From NCBI GenBank assembly GCA_030601845.1, contig JAUWAY010000017.1:1-50954 (forward strand): a stretch of 50,954 nucleotides of DNA, in the 5' to 3' direction. Below, piece after piece: positions 39,225-46,951 of this stretch (position 1 is the stretch's first letter; every line of letters starts with the position of its first letter). The notes beneath the pieces are model-generated. The model saw only the letters and a program-made list of their open reading frames with translations. It made no database searches and was not told where the DNA came from. The position numbers were made by a program, and so were the translations under genes. Source of the DNA: Phycisphaerae bacterium. Its GTDB lineage: Bacteria; Planctomycetota; Phycisphaerae; Sedimentisphaerales; Anaerobacaceae.

Positions 39225-39455
39225 ATGGTTTGTTGCGGCAAAATCAAGAACATAGCCAGGGGCTATACAAGATTGGCTGCCGATACGATCGGCCTTACCG
39301 AAAAATACGAGTTTACTGATGGCCGGGTACGGATTTGCCAGAAATGTGACAGAAATTACTGGGTCGGCAGGACTTTATGGTGCTCGATTTGCAAGTGTTT
39401 TATCCCTGCCAAGGCACGGGTTAAGGATGAACATTGCCCGGAAGGCAAGTGGTAA
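39225..39455 (+). CDS. DUF6171-like zinc-binding small protein
   Basis: Start chosen at ATG 39225 (MVCCGKIKNIARGYTRLAAD), matching the typical beginning of this group; the frame is open 12 codons upstream. The 76-residue product has CQKCDRNYWVG, LWCSICKCFIPAKARV and ending EHCPEGKW, two CxxC pairs as in DUF6171-type phage tail-region proteins. Role unknown. The next ATG overlaps its stop (TAATG). Confidence 0.65.
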   Translation: MVCCGKIKNIARGYTRLAADTIGLTEKYEFTDGRVRICQKCDRNYWVGRTLWCSICKCFIPAKARVKDEHCPEGKW

Positions 39456-39688
39456 TGCAGATGACAGAAGAAGAAAGACAACAACAGCATGATAGAATCC
39501 GGCATTTGGTTGAGCTAAACGGCCGGCTCAGTGATATTGACCAGGAATTCAGCCGGCTTCGCAATGAATTTGTCGAAGCCGATAACCAGGGACAATTTAT
39601 TGCAGAGACCGAAAAGGTAATCAATCGCTTAAAAAACGATATGTTCGTAACCTACATCGCGGCCGACAGCACGCTTAATTCTCAATGA
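39454..39688 (+). CDS. Small coiled-coil protein at end of the late operon
   Basis: The ATG overlaps the upstream stop. The 77-residue product is a charged helix with heptads (EEERQQQHDRIRHLVELNGR, LSDIDQEFSRLRNEFVE) and ends soon after VINRLKNDMF. It is the last plus-strand late gene; the oppositely oriented moron ends 6 bases away, so transcription converges here without a visible terminator. Confidence 0.6.
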
Positions 39689-39694
39689 GTGGAT

Positions 39695-40309
39695 TCAATA
39701 AAGATTTTCTATATGGAATAATGCCTTCTTAACTAAATCTGGTTTACAATCAATAACGTACTCAAAATATGTGAATTTACCTGGTGCCAAACCACCATCA
39801 ATAGATTTAATCACATAGTGACGTTCAAAAGCTAAATCTTTATCGATGGCATCTTTCAAAATACAAGTGGCTTCACAGCCATTTATATGATGATTGCTAA
39901 TATTTGTGATTTTTACTTGGATCCCTATCATTTCTTGCCCATAAGTCTTGGTTGTAACAACCTGAAATTTTAATGGATTAGAAATAGGAACTTTTTTTGC
40001 GTTTGTAGGAACTTTTGGTTTGTCTTGTTTAAATTTTGATATTTCTGCTTTAGCTTCTCTAAGCTGACTGATCAGATGTCTGATTTCTGCTTTAGCTTTT
40101 TTAAGTTCACCGGCCAGACGTGTAGTTTCTGCATTAGTCTGGCGGATATTCTCTTTTAGGTTTTCCTGTAATTGCTTTATCTTATCTTCGGCAGCAGCGA
40201 TGGCACTCTTGGCGTCTTCACTGTCTGGCATTGCCAAAAATGTAGCACCTACAAAACCAACGATAAAACACAATGCCCCCGAAATGATTGCAATCAATAA
40301 AGGTCTCAT
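39695..40309 (-). CDS. Moron: membrane-anchored coiled-coil protein with FxLYD-like domain
   Basis: The 204-residue product has an N-terminal membrane anchor (LLIAIISGALCFIVGFVGAT), a long coiled coil (about 35-95, AAEDKIKQLQENLKENIRQT) and a C-terminal beta domain (FQVVTTKTYGQEMIGIQVKI, TNISNHHINGCEATCILKDA) like FxLYD domains of envelope proteins. It is reversed against the late genes, AT-richer, and adjacent to the lysogeny region, so it is a candidate lysogenic-conversion gene acting at the envelope. Confidence 0.65.
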   Translation of the reverse strand: MRPLLIAIISGALCFIVGFVGATFLAMPDSEDAKSAIAAAEDKIKQLQENLKENIRQTNAETTRLAGELKKAKAEIRHLISQLREAKAEISKFKQDKPKVPTNAKKVPISNPLKFQVVTTKTYGQEMIGIQVKITNISNHHINGCEATCILKDAIDKDLAFERHYVIKSIDGGLAPGKFTYFEYVIDCKPDLVKKALFHIENLY

Positions 40310-40536
40310 TTTTTAGCCTTTTTTTGCTTTTTTTCTGGTTTTTTTGACTCAGGAGCCACGGATGCTTTATTTGTTGCTATGCCACGGGCCTCAGCCATGG
40401 CTTTTAATTTATCCTCCGCGGACTGTTTGCTGAATAGAACCAAACCTGCCGAAAGAATGTTCCCTAATCCCAAATGAACAAATTCATTTTTAATCTGTTG
40501 TGCAATATCGGTAAGGTTAACTGTAGTTTTAGCCAT
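40306..40536 (-). CDS. Moron: small protein with basic Lys-rich tail
   Basis: The 76-residue product (VNLTDIAQQIKNEFVHLGLG, NILSAGLVLFSKQSAEDKLK) ends with a Lys/Ala/Pro-rich tail (KKPEKKQKKAKK). Its stop overlaps the start of 40309-39695 by 4 bases, so the two minus-strand genes form an operon. The hydrophobic middle might touch membrane. No family is recognised. The tail resembles phage DNA-binding or histone-like ends. Confidence 0.55.
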   Translation of the reverse strand: MAKTTVNLTDIAQQIKNEFVHLGLGNILSAGLVLFSKQSAEDKLKAMAEARGIATNKASVAPESKKPEKKQKKAKK

Positions 40537-40694
40537 AAAATAGAATTTTACAAAAAACTTTTACTCTTGCAAGTCTTTATTGTATAAATACTTATGGTAT
40601 ATTTAGGTTCCCATCGGTATAATATAGTATATTTTTATGTTGACTTATACCGATATACAGTTAGGATTTACATCGTAATAAATCAGGGTTTTAT
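40537..40694. promoter_or_regulatory. Divergent regulatory region with 10-bp inverted repeat
   Basis: This AT-rich region lies between the minus-strand moron and the plus-strand regulator genes. ATCGGTATAA (40613-40622) and TTATACCGAT (40645-40654) form perfect inverted arms 22 bases apart. A plus-strand promoter is likely: TTGACT (40640-40645), 16-base spacer, TAGGAT (40662-40667), so one arm overlaps it. A protein bound to both arms could control both directions; the ribbon-helix-helix-like product of 40695 is the obvious candidate (inference). Confidence 0.6.
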
Positions 40695-40883
40695 ATGGCA
40701 AAGACAGACAATAATCAAAAGATCGCAGTTTCTGCCGAAGTTCCCATCTCCGTGAAAGAGGCCTACAAAAGGTGGTGGCAGGAAAAAGGGTTTGCCTCCG
40801 AGGCCGATGCCCTCCGCTGGCATATTCGCAAGGTTACCAACTTCGATCCCGAAAGTCAAGAGAAATCTGCGGCCGAAAATTAA
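40695..40883 (+). CDS. Ribbon-helix-helix-like small regulator (candidate repressor)
   Basis: The 62-residue product fits the ribbon-helix-helix layout: a short strand KIAVSAEVPISV, helix KEAYKRWWQEKGFA, turn SEADALRWHIRKV helix, and an acidic tail. Such proteins bind inverted or tandem operators as dimers. Its gene lies immediately after the inverted-repeat promoter and before the integrase, the usual place of lysogeny control. No classical CI-type repressor is visible in the prophage. Confidence 0.55.
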   Translation: MAKTDNNQKIAVSAEVPISVKEAYKRWWQEKGFASEADALRWHIRKVTNFDPESQEKSAAEN

Positions 40884-40886
40884 AAA

Positions 40887-41135
40887 ATGACAAATTTAAC
40901 AAAACCAATCAGCCGGGTGGCTCAGCCCATAGGTGATGGAGTAATCAGAGAAGCCGGCAAGCTTCGGCAGGTGGTTGTTACATTGCAACCTCCATACATT
41001 TTGAAATTCAGAACCAAAGGTTGCAAAAGATCATATTTCTTAACCTATGCGAAATGCTACACGATGGCCGTTAAAGCTCACGTGGCCGCCGCTAAGCGGC
41101 TCAAAAAGAAAAAAAGGGTTAAGGGGGCAGGGTAA
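40887..41135 (+). CDS. Small basic protein between regulator and integrase
   Basis: The 82-residue product (MTNLTKPISRVAQPIGDGVI, REAGKLRQVVVTLQPPYILK, FRTKGCKRSYFLTYAKCYTM) is basic with a Lys-rich C-terminus (AKRLKKKKRVKGAG). It starts 3 bases after the upstream stop. Similar short proteins lie beside integrases in other elements (from memory). An excision or recombination-directionality factor is possible given its size, charge and position. Confidence 0.55.
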   Translation: MTNLTKPISRVAQPIGDGVIREAGKLRQVVVTLQPPYILKFRTKGCKRSYFLTYAKCYTMAVKAHVAAAKRLKKKKRVKGAG

Positions 41136-41170
41136 AAAGCAAAAATGGCAAATAAAACGATAAGCGGCAC

Positions 41171-41203
41171 ATCGGCCAGGGACGAGGCCAAATCGGCCAG
41201 GGA
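41171..41203 (+). repeat. 12-bp direct repeat upstream of integrase
   Basis: ATCGGCCAGGGA occurs at 41171-41182 and 41192-41203, a 21-base (two helical turns) period. The position, about 140 bases before the integrase and far from other promoters, suits paired integrase or excision-factor binding sites, but this is inference. It also reads as part of a 21-codon frame starting at ATG 41146. Confidence 0.5.
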
Positions 41204-41262
41204 TGGCTGAGATGTGCTTCTGAAAGCTCTTTGAAAATTTTATAGGGAAACGTGGCGCGGTC

Positions 41263-41289
41263 TTGACAGCGGGGGGTTAATAGTATAAA
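41263..41289 (+). promoter_or_regulatory. Candidate integrase promoter
   Basis: TTGACA (41263-41268) is a perfect -35; TATAAA (41284-41289) lies 15 bases later, slightly short of the usual spacing. It is followed by the strong Shine-Dalgarno GGGAGGTGG (41328-41336) of the integrase. Confidence 0.5.
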
Positions 41290-41340
41290 TTGTCATTTGT
41301 GGCGCTTGCCGCAATAACCTGATGAAGGGAGGTGGTATTT

Positions 41341-42321
41341 ATGTCAAATCAGACAGGCAAGCCCAGAACGCTGTCAAGTCTCATTATGGACTATCTCGCC
41401 AAGAATAATGCCATTAGCCGGTCGACAAAGCAGCTTACGATGAGAGCTGCCAACTATCTTATATTAGCGGTCGGCAACTTAGAAGTAGTCGATTTCGACC
41501 TTGCTGATGCCGAGGACTATCAAAACTGGCTTTTAGGCAAGTACAGCCCGGCAACAACGAATATCTATTGCAAGACAGTTAGACCGATTTTTCGCTGGGC
41601 TGTCCGGCACAGGAATATTGAGGCCGATCCATTCGAGAATCTTCGGCTCTTAAAGGTAGCAATCAAGCGGATTCGCATCTATAGCAATGCTGAAGTGCAG
41701 GCGATACTTGATGCCGCCCTAAATGATATGTGGCGATCGAGGATTATCACGGCAGTGTCGGCAGGCCTAAGACGGGGCGAAGTATTGAATCTTACGGTCG
41801 ATGATATTAACTTCGAGAATGGGGTTATTTACGTCCAGGCCAAAAAGGAATCGCCACTCACATGGTCCTGGCAACCAAAGGATCGGGATGTAAGAACGTT
41901 GCCCTTGGCACCGCAGCTTAATAATTTGCTGGTCAAACTGATAACCGAATTGCCGGTAGGACAGCCGTATCTAATGCTGACCGAAAAAAGATACTGGCAT
42001 CTTCAAAGGTTGCGGTTTGAGAGTTTAATGAGTGGTAGGATGCGGGAATGTCCGGATGAGAACTTTTCGAGACCGTTTAAGAAGATTTTACGCCGTGCCG
42101 GTATTAAGCACGGGACTTTTCACGACTTACGCCGTACCTGGGTAACGTGTCTATTAGAAAGTGGCCTGGAGCCCCATGCCGTACGGGAACTCGCAGGCCA
42201 CTCATCCGTAGAAACAACAATGCGATTCTACGCCGGGCACAGTCGCCCAATCATCGACAGGGCAAGAACCGTGGCCCGAAATCTACTCGGGGCGACAGGA
42301 CTCGAACCTGCGACCTCGTGA
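41341..42321 (+). CDS. int: Prophage integrase, tyrosine recombinase
   Basis: Start chosen at ATG 41341 just after GGGAGGTGG; the upstream GTG at 41332 lies inside the Shine-Dalgarno sequence. The 326-residue product has a SAM-like core-binding domain (SLIMDYLAKNNAISRSTKQL, then YCKTVRPIFRWAVRHRNIEA) and the catalytic set: Arg in AGLRRGEVLNL, HDLRRTW (His-x-x-Arg), ELAGHSSVETTMRFYAGH (His and Tyr). The last residues GATGLEPATS are encoded by the attachment core itself. The stop codon thus lies inside the tRNA gene sequence on the opposite strand. It integrates the phage into tRNA-Pro. Confidence 0.95.
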   Translation: MSNQTGKPRTLSSLIMDYLAKNNAISRSTKQLTMRAANYLILAVGNLEVVDFDLADAEDYQNWLLGKYSPATTNIYCKTVRPIFRWAVRHRNIEADPFENLRLLKVAIKRIRIYSNAEVQAILDAALNDMWRSRIITAVSAGLRRGEVLNLTVDDINFENGVIYVQAKKESPLTWSWQPKDRDVRTLPLAPQLNNLLVKLITELPVGQPYLMLTEKRYWHLQRLRFESLMSGRMRECPDENFSRPFKKILRRAGIKHGTFHDLRRTWVTCLLESGLEPHAVRELAGHSSVETTMRFYAGHSRPIIDRARTVARNLLGATGLEPATS

Positions 42322-42333
42322 CCCCCAGTCACG
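42285..42333. repeat. attR: 49-bp repeat, phage-supplied tRNA-Pro 3' half
   Basis: Identical to 2466-2514. It contains the end of the integrase gene on the plus strand and restores the tRNA 3' half on the minus strand. Strand exchange is expected near the anticodon-arm side of this core. Confidence 0.95.
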
Positions 42334-42361
42334 CGCGCTAGCCAAACTGCGCCACGCCCCG
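42287..42361 (-). tRNA. tRNA-Pro(GGG)
   Basis: The minus strand folds into a full cloverleaf of 75 bases: acceptor CGGGGCG/CGCCCCG, D-stem GCGC/GCGC, anticodon stem CGUGA/UCACG with loop CUGGGGG (anticodon GGG), T-stem GCAGG/CCUGU with UUCGAGU loop, discriminator A. The C1-G72 pair is typical of bacterial proline tRNAs. CCA is not encoded. It overlaps the integrase gene by 35 bases on the other strand. Its 5' half is host DNA and its 3' half is phage att DNA. Confidence 0.96.
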
Positions 42362-42437
42362 CCTAAACAACAATATACTAATAAAAAACAAATTATGTAA
42401 CAAGCGTTTTTTCGGACATTCTCCACGCAAGGCGGAT

Positions 42438-43466
42438 TTATTTATCCAAATCAACAATCTCATAATCCTTGCAGCCCAGGTCTTTTTCAAAAGCGTAATC
42501 AATTTGAATTGATTTATCCGCAGAACTTATATTATTGAATTTGCCGTGAGAATATTTGTTTGTCAGATCCAAACTTGCTTTGTCAACAGCCACTATGTCA
42601 TTTGCCATTAATATCCCTATATCATCCATAATAGGCTCTTGCACTGTCCTAAGGCAATCGCAGTCGGCGGTTATATTTTCAAGCACATTAACAAAGATAA
42701 TTTTACTTTTCACTAATCTTATAACTCCATCGGCGTAATCAACTATTTTTTTCTGCAACTGCTCACTTGTCGAGCCGTGCCATGGTATTTTTACAGCTTT
42801 CTCCGGACAGACAGCTATACACATTGCACATCCTTGGCATCTTTTGGGATTGATTTTTGCTTTTTCCTTGGTTTTTTTGTTAATCTCAATTGCGTTTGCA
42901 TTACAATTTTCCAAACAGGTTCCGCAACCGATGCATTTTTTAAGGTCTATTGAGGGCCTTATATCTGAATGCATGTGAAGTTTTCCCGCTCTGCTTCCAA
43001 GACCCATTCCAAGATTTTTAAAAGCTCCTGCCAATCCTGCTGCCTCATGCCCGGTAAAATGTGTAAGCACTATTATCGAATCGTATTTTGTAAGCCCTTT
43101 CCCCAATTTCACATTCTTTGCCAGACCTTTATCTAACGAAACCTCAACAAACTCCTGTCCATTTTCTCCGTCAAGTATGTCAATAGGAGCAAAATTAAAT
43201 CCATGCTCTTTTGCTATCTTAATATGCTCTGTTGTATTTGTTCTCGAACCCCTGTAAAGAACGTTACATTCGATAAGTGTTGCTTTCCTGACTGAAGAAA
43301 CAACTTTGTCATAAACAGCCCTGACTAAATCAGGCTTTAGAAAAGTCACACATCCTCTTTCTCCAAAATGGAGCTTAATTGCAACGTTTTCTCCCAGTAT
43401 AGAACGGTCAATTTGTCCAACGATTTTTTCAATTTTTTTAGACAGGTAAACTTTTTTCATAATCAA
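42438..43466 (-). CDS. DUF362 protein with two 4Fe-4S ferredoxin motifs
   Basis: The 342-residue product has the DUF362 layout (KVYLSKKIEKIVGQIDRSIL, VAIKLHFGERGCVTFLKPDL, THFTGHEAAGLAGAFKNLGM). Two adjacent ferredoxin motifs follow, CIGCGTCLENCNANAIEI and CQGCAMCIAVCPEKAVKI, each binding one 4Fe-4S cluster. Members are assumed to be cytoplasmic electron-transfer or cluster-associated proteins. It faces the tRNA and points away from the iron-uptake genes, starting near 43466 with 150 bases to the next gene. Confidence 0.85.
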   Translation of the reverse strand: MIMKKVYLSKKIEKIVGQIDRSILGENVAIKLHFGERGCVTFLKPDLVRAVYDKVVSSVRKATLIECNVLYRGSRTNTTEHIKIAKEHGFNFAPIDILDGENGQEFVEVSLDKGLAKNVKLGKGLTKYDSIIVLTHFTGHEAAGLAGAFKNLGMGLGSRAGKLHMHSDIRPSIDLKKCIGCGTCLENCNANAIEINKKTKEKAKINPKRCQGCAMCIAVCPEKAVKIPWHGSTSEQLQKKIVDYADGVIRLVKSKIIFVNVLENITADCDCLRTVQEPIMDDIGILMANDIVAVDKASLDLTNKYSHGKFNNISSADKSIQIDYAFEKDLGCKDYEIVDLDK

Positions 43467-43556
43467 GATAAGATAATAAGGCCATATAAATGCTGGACTT
43501 AGGTATATTATACACTTGTTTTTTCAAGTATCCAGCCAAATTTTTCCAAAGATGTC

Positions 43557-43586
43557 TTGACAAAGTTAGGCAAGGCTAACTATACT
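43557..43586 (+). promoter_or_regulatory. Promoter with DtxR/IdeR-like box in the spacer
   Basis: TTGACA (43557-43562) and TATACT (43581-43586) are separated by 18 bases. The spacer carries GTTAG-gcaagg-CTAAC (43565-43580). It matches the second half and centre of the IdeR/DtxR consensus closely: TTAGGcaAGGCTAAC against TTAGGttAGGCTAAC. An iron-loaded DtxR-type protein bound here would block RNA polymerase, so the operon is probably autoregulated and induced when iron is low. Confidence 0.8.
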
Positions 43587-43616
43587 GGAAAAAGTGCATA
43601 ACAAAGGGGAAAAGCA

Positions 43617-44084
43617 GTGGTTGCAGTAAAAAGTGGCAAATTGAGTGCCTCTTTGGAAGATTATCTTGAGGCGATTTTTAATCTGGCCGGCGAGTCTAAC
43701 GTGGCTCATAGCAAGGACATAGCAGAATTGCTCGATGTGTCCAGGTCCTCTGTTACCGGTGCTCTGCGGATTCTGAAGAAAAAGGGGCTGGCCAATTATA
43801 GGCCATACGATTCTGTTACGCTTACCGGGGCTGGTCGAGCAGCGGCGGCCGAGGTTGTCCAAAAGCACAATATCTTGAAGTCTTTTCTTGTCAACATCTT
43901 GGGTGTCGATGTGGACATTGCCCAGCGGGCCGCCTGCAAAGCTGAGCATACGCTCGGGCCGGAGGTTATTGCAAGGCTTTTGTGTTTTATCGAATTTGTG
44001 ACCCGAAGCAGCAAAAATGGTTATGACCTGGCAGATGAATTTAAACAATTCTGTAAAAACAAGCTGCAAGATAACAGGGTTTAA
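43617..44084 (+). CDS. DtxR-family iron-dependent regulator
   Basis: Starts at GTG 43617 after AAAGGGGAAAAG. The 155-residue product has an N-terminal winged helix (SLEDYLEAIFNLAGESNVAH, SKDIAELLDVSRSSVTGALR) and the dimerisation/metal domain with ACKAEHTLGPEV, the C-x-x-E-H metal site. Cys at that position is typical of iron-sensing DtxR/IdeR members rather than manganese-sensing MntR. The C-terminal SH3 domain is absent. It heads the feo genes and its own promoter carries a DtxR-like box. Confidence 0.88.
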   Translation: MVAVKSGKLSASLEDYLEAIFNLAGESNVAHSKDIAELLDVSRSSVTGALRILKKKGLANYRPYDSVTLTGAGRAAAAEVVQKHNILKSFLVNILGVDVDIAQRAACKAEHTLGPEVIARLLCFIEFVTRSSKNGYDLADEFKQFCKNKLQDNRV

Positions 44085-44111
44085 GTAACCGGATAAGCGA
44101 GAGAACAACTT

Positions 44112-44345
44112 ATGGAAGACAGGCAAACCAGACCACTGTCGACAGTCAAAGCCGGCGAAACGGTAAAGCTGGCTGGCATAAAGGCCGGACGAGGTTTGAA
44201 CAGTCGGCTGGCTTCGATGGGGCTTGTGCCCGATGTTGAGATAACAGTCGTGAGGAACAGACATCCCGGACCTTTTGTGATAAGCGTGAAGGATTCCAAA
44301 ATGATCTTGGGCAGGGGTATAGCTCATAAGATTATGGTGTTATAA
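44112..44345 (+). CDS. feoA: Ferrous iron transport protein FeoA
   Basis: The 77-residue product is an SH3-like FeoA: LSTVKAGETVKLAGIKAGRG, LNSRLASMGLVPDVEITVVR, GPFVISVKDSKMILGRGIAH. The L-A-S-M-G-L-x-P-G/D-x-x-I pattern is diagnostic. FeoA works with FeoB at the inner membrane. It follows the regulator by 27 bases and precedes feoB by 87 bases, in the usual order. Confidence 0.9.
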   Translation: MEDRQTRPLSTVKAGETVKLAGIKAGRGLNSRLASMGLVPDVEITVVRNRHPGPFVISVKDSKMILGRGIAHKIMVL

Positions 44346-44432
44346 AACTTAGCAATTAATGTTTAAGGCGGTATTTTTTTTTGAATATATAGTTTGGTAT
44401 GCCTGACTTTTGGACTTAGCGTTTCGTAAAAG

Positions 44433-46505
44433 ATGGCTGAGATTATGAAGAAAATCACTGTAGCGTTAGCCGGTAATCCTAACAGCGGCAAAACCACTAT
44501 ATTCAATATGCTCACCGGCGCACGCCAGCATGTAGGCAATTACCCCGGAGTAACAGTGGAAAAGAAGGAGGGATTGTGCAAATATGCCGGATTCGAAATG
44601 ACAGTTGTGGATTTGCCGGGGACATACAGCCTGACGGCCTATTCAATTGAAGAACTCATTGCACGAAATTTCATAATCGGTGAGCAGCCGGACGTCGTGG
44701 TTGACATTATTGATGCCTCCAATATTGAACGAAACCTGTATCTGGCAACACAGTTAATCGAAATGAATGTGCCATTGGTTTTAGCATTCAATATGAGCGA
44801 CATGGCCAAGCAGAAAGGTTTGCTTTTCGATATCGAGCAGCTCTGTGAGCTTCTCGAAGCGATGATAGTTCCAACTGTTGGTAATAAAGGCAAAGGCAGA
44901 GTAAAGCTGCTCGATGCTATTGTTGAAACAGCTCAGCGGGGCAAGAAAGAACGCACTCACATAATTCATTATGGCAAAGAAATTGAGGAAGAGTTGGAGA
45001 AGGTAGAAAAACTGCTCGCTCGTGAGCACGAGCTGGTGGAAAAATATGGTTCGCGATGGCTGGCGGTTAAACTGTTGGAACAGGACAGTGAAGTAACTGC
45101 TAAAGTGCACCGCAAAGAAGTTCTCGATGCTGTCACCGCCGGTACCGAGCATCTTAGAACTATTTTCGGTGATGAGCCGGAAATCATAATGGCTGACCGG
45201 CGATACGGTTTCATATCAGGTGCGTGTCAGGAAGCTGTTAAGAGCACTGTCGAATCGCGTCACAGTAGAAGTGATATGATAGATGCTGTTGTAACAAATC
45301 GCATATTGGGACTGCCGATTTTCCTGATACTGATGTATTTAGCTTTTCTGCTGACATTCAAGATAGGTGAATATCCGATGGGTTGGCTGGAGCGATTTTT
45401 CGACTGGGCAGGTACAACGATAATCGCCTTTTGGCCGGCAGGGAGTGAAAGCTGGTTCAAATCCCTCTTGGTCGATGGCGTAATAGGCGGTGTCGGCGGT
45501 GTGGTTGTGTTCCTGCCGAATATATTGTTGCTGTTTTTAGCAATTGCGATTCTTGAAGATTCGGGCTATATGGCCAGGGCAGCATTTATTATGGACCGCA
45601 TAATGCATAAGATTGGCCTGCACGGTAAAAGCTTTATACCAATGCTCATCGGATTTGGCTGCTCGATACCCGCGATTATGGGGACACGAATACTTGAGAA
45701 CAGACGCAACAGATTCACCACCATAATGGTGATACCATTGATGAGCTGCGGGGCCAGACTGATGATTTATGCACTGATAATACCCGCTTTTTTCACGGAA
45801 AAATGGCGCGGACCAATGCTGTGGCTTATCTATCTGATAGGAATCGTTTTGGCGATTATTTGTATTAAGGTTTTGCGACTGACTGTCTTCAGGGGCGAAA
45901 CCACACCATTTGTTATGGAGCTGCCGCCTTACCGTATGCCCACTCTAAAATCTGTCTGTATTCATATGTGGCAAAGAGGCTGGATGTTCTTAAAAAAGGC
46001 GGGCACAATAATCCTTGCTATATCGATTATACTTTGGGTAGCGATGAGTTACCCGAAACCGAGCCGGCAGTCCCTGGCAGGTTTGAGCTCCGAGCAGGCC
46101 CGGCAAACCGCATTGGCCTATTCGGTGATTGGCAGGATAGGACGAACAATCGAGCCGGCACTTAAGCCACTTGGTTTTGACTGGAAAATTGGCACGGCTC
46201 TTATCGGCGCAACCGCCGCCAAAGAGGTATTTGTCTCACAATTGGGGATAGTGTATGCTATCGGTGGCGCCGACGAAAAATCGCACACTTTGCGGGAAAA
46301 ATTGCAGGCAAACTATACGCCTTTGACAGGGTTTTGCATAATGCTGTTTTGTTTGATTAGCACGCCTTGTGTGGCCACGGTTGCAATGACCAAACAGGAA
46401 ACAAATTCCTGGGGCTGGGCGCTGTTCCAGTTCTTCGGACTAACCACTCTGGCTTATGTGATAACACTCATTGTTTATCAAATCGGCAGTTTCATAGCAG
46501 GTTAG
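44433..46505 (+). CDS. feoB: Ferrous iron transporter FeoB
   Basis: The 690-residue product (an in-frame ATG at 44445 gives the more typical start MKKITVALAGNPNSGKTTIF) has the N-terminal G domain: GNPNSGKTT (G1), VEKKEG, DLPGTYS (G3), NMSD (G4). Two Gate modules follow, with the first Cys-containing motif FIPMLIGFGCSIPAIMGTR, and about 8-10 membrane segments. It imports Fe(II) across the inner membrane. Length is normal for the family. It is the last gene of the iron operon. Confidence 0.93.
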   Translation: MAEIMKKITVALAGNPNSGKTTIFNMLTGARQHVGNYPGVTVEKKEGLCKYAGFEMTVVDLPGTYSLTAYSIEELIARNFIIGEQPDVVVDIIDASNIERNLYLATQLIEMNVPLVLAFNMSDMAKQKGLLFDIEQLCELLEAMIVPTVGNKGKGRVKLLDAIVETAQRGKKERTHIIHYGKEIEEELEKVEKLLAREHELVEKYGSRWLAVKLLEQDSEVTAKVHRKEVLDAVTAGTEHLRTIFGDEPEIIMADRRYGFISGACQEAVKSTVESRHSRSDMIDAVVTNRILGLPIFLILMYLAFLLTFKIGEYPMGWLERFFDWAGTTIIAFWPAGSESWFKSLLVDGVIGGVGGVVVFLPNILLLFLAIAILEDSGYMARAAFIMDRIMHKIGLHGKSFIPMLIGFGCSIPAIMGTRILENRRNRFTTIMVIPLMSCGARLMIYALIIPAFFTEKWRGPMLWLIYLIGIVLAIICIKVLRLTVFRGETTPFVMELPPYRMPTLKSVCIHMWQRGWMFLKKAGTIILAISIILWVAMSYPKPSRQSLAGLSSEQARQTALAYSVIGRIGRTIEPALKPLGFDWKIGTALIGATAAKEVFVSQLGIVYAIGGADEKSHTLREKLQANYTPLTGFCIMLFCLISTPCVATVAMTKQETNSWGWALFQFFGLTTLAYVITLIVYQIGSFIAG

Positions 46506-46801
46506 AAACACAAAGAAATCAATCATTTTCGGATTATTTTTTGAGGTAAATTTTTAAAAAATTGGGTTTTTGGGTGAAAAATGGGGGTTGGTTTTGGGGG
46601 TAATCGTTATTTTTAGAACAAAAATGGGGGTTGGGTAGTTGGGTTGTACGGTTTGGGTAAAATAGGTAAGAAAAAAGTGGTGAAAAGTAGAGAAAAGTAG
46701 AGAAAAAATGAGAAAAGTAGCGAAAAATTGCGAAAAGTAGCGACAAAATTGCGAAAAATGGATACGTTTTGTGTAAAAATTGCAAAAAATGAACACAGAC
46801 C
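46506..46801. other. G/T-rich and A-rich low-complexity spacer after feoB
   Basis: No gene is supported. The tract has runs of GGGTT and GGGGGTTGG-type words (46560-46650), then AAAAGTAGAG/AAAAGTAGCG words repeated at about 12-base spacing (46683-46745) mixed with AAATTGCG words. Open minus-strand frames here encode only Phe/Ser/Thr/Leu low-complexity and are artefacts of the composition. Confidence 0.6.
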
Positions 46802-46948
46802 CAAGACTCAAGACCCAAGACTCAAGACCCAAGACCCAAGACTCAAGACCCAAGACCCAAGACACAAGACACAAGACACAAGACACAAGACTCAAGACCC
46901 AAGACCCAAGACACAAGACACAAGACACAAGACACAAGACTCAAGACT
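46802..46948 (+). repeat. Heptamer array A: 21 CAAGACN units
   Basis: CAAGACC, CAAGACT and CAAGACA follow each other in perfect 7-base register for 147 bases (21 units). Only the seventh base varies. It is followed after three bases by the 91-bp higher-order repeat. Confidence 0.9.
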
Positions 46949-46951
46949 GAC

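Larger units (their letters stand above)
2466..42333. mobile_element. Lambda-like temperate siphovirus prophage integrated in a tRNA-Pro gene
   Basis: The element is bounded by a perfect 49-bp direct repeat derived from the tRNA-Pro 3' half. It contains an integrase directly adjacent to the right repeat, early and replication-type genes, packaging, head and tail genes in lambda order, a lysis-type gene and lysogeny-type regulators. All packaging and structural genes are open, with no frameshifts other than one apparently programmed site. The prophage therefore looks intact. Nearly all genes lie on the plus strand; only 39695-40536 is reversed. Confidence 0.95.

Noticed and set aside
36861-39688. 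Diversity-generating retroelement acting on tail-tip genes
   Set aside because: No reverse transcriptase gene and no template/variable repeat pair with adenine-specific differences was seen in the window.
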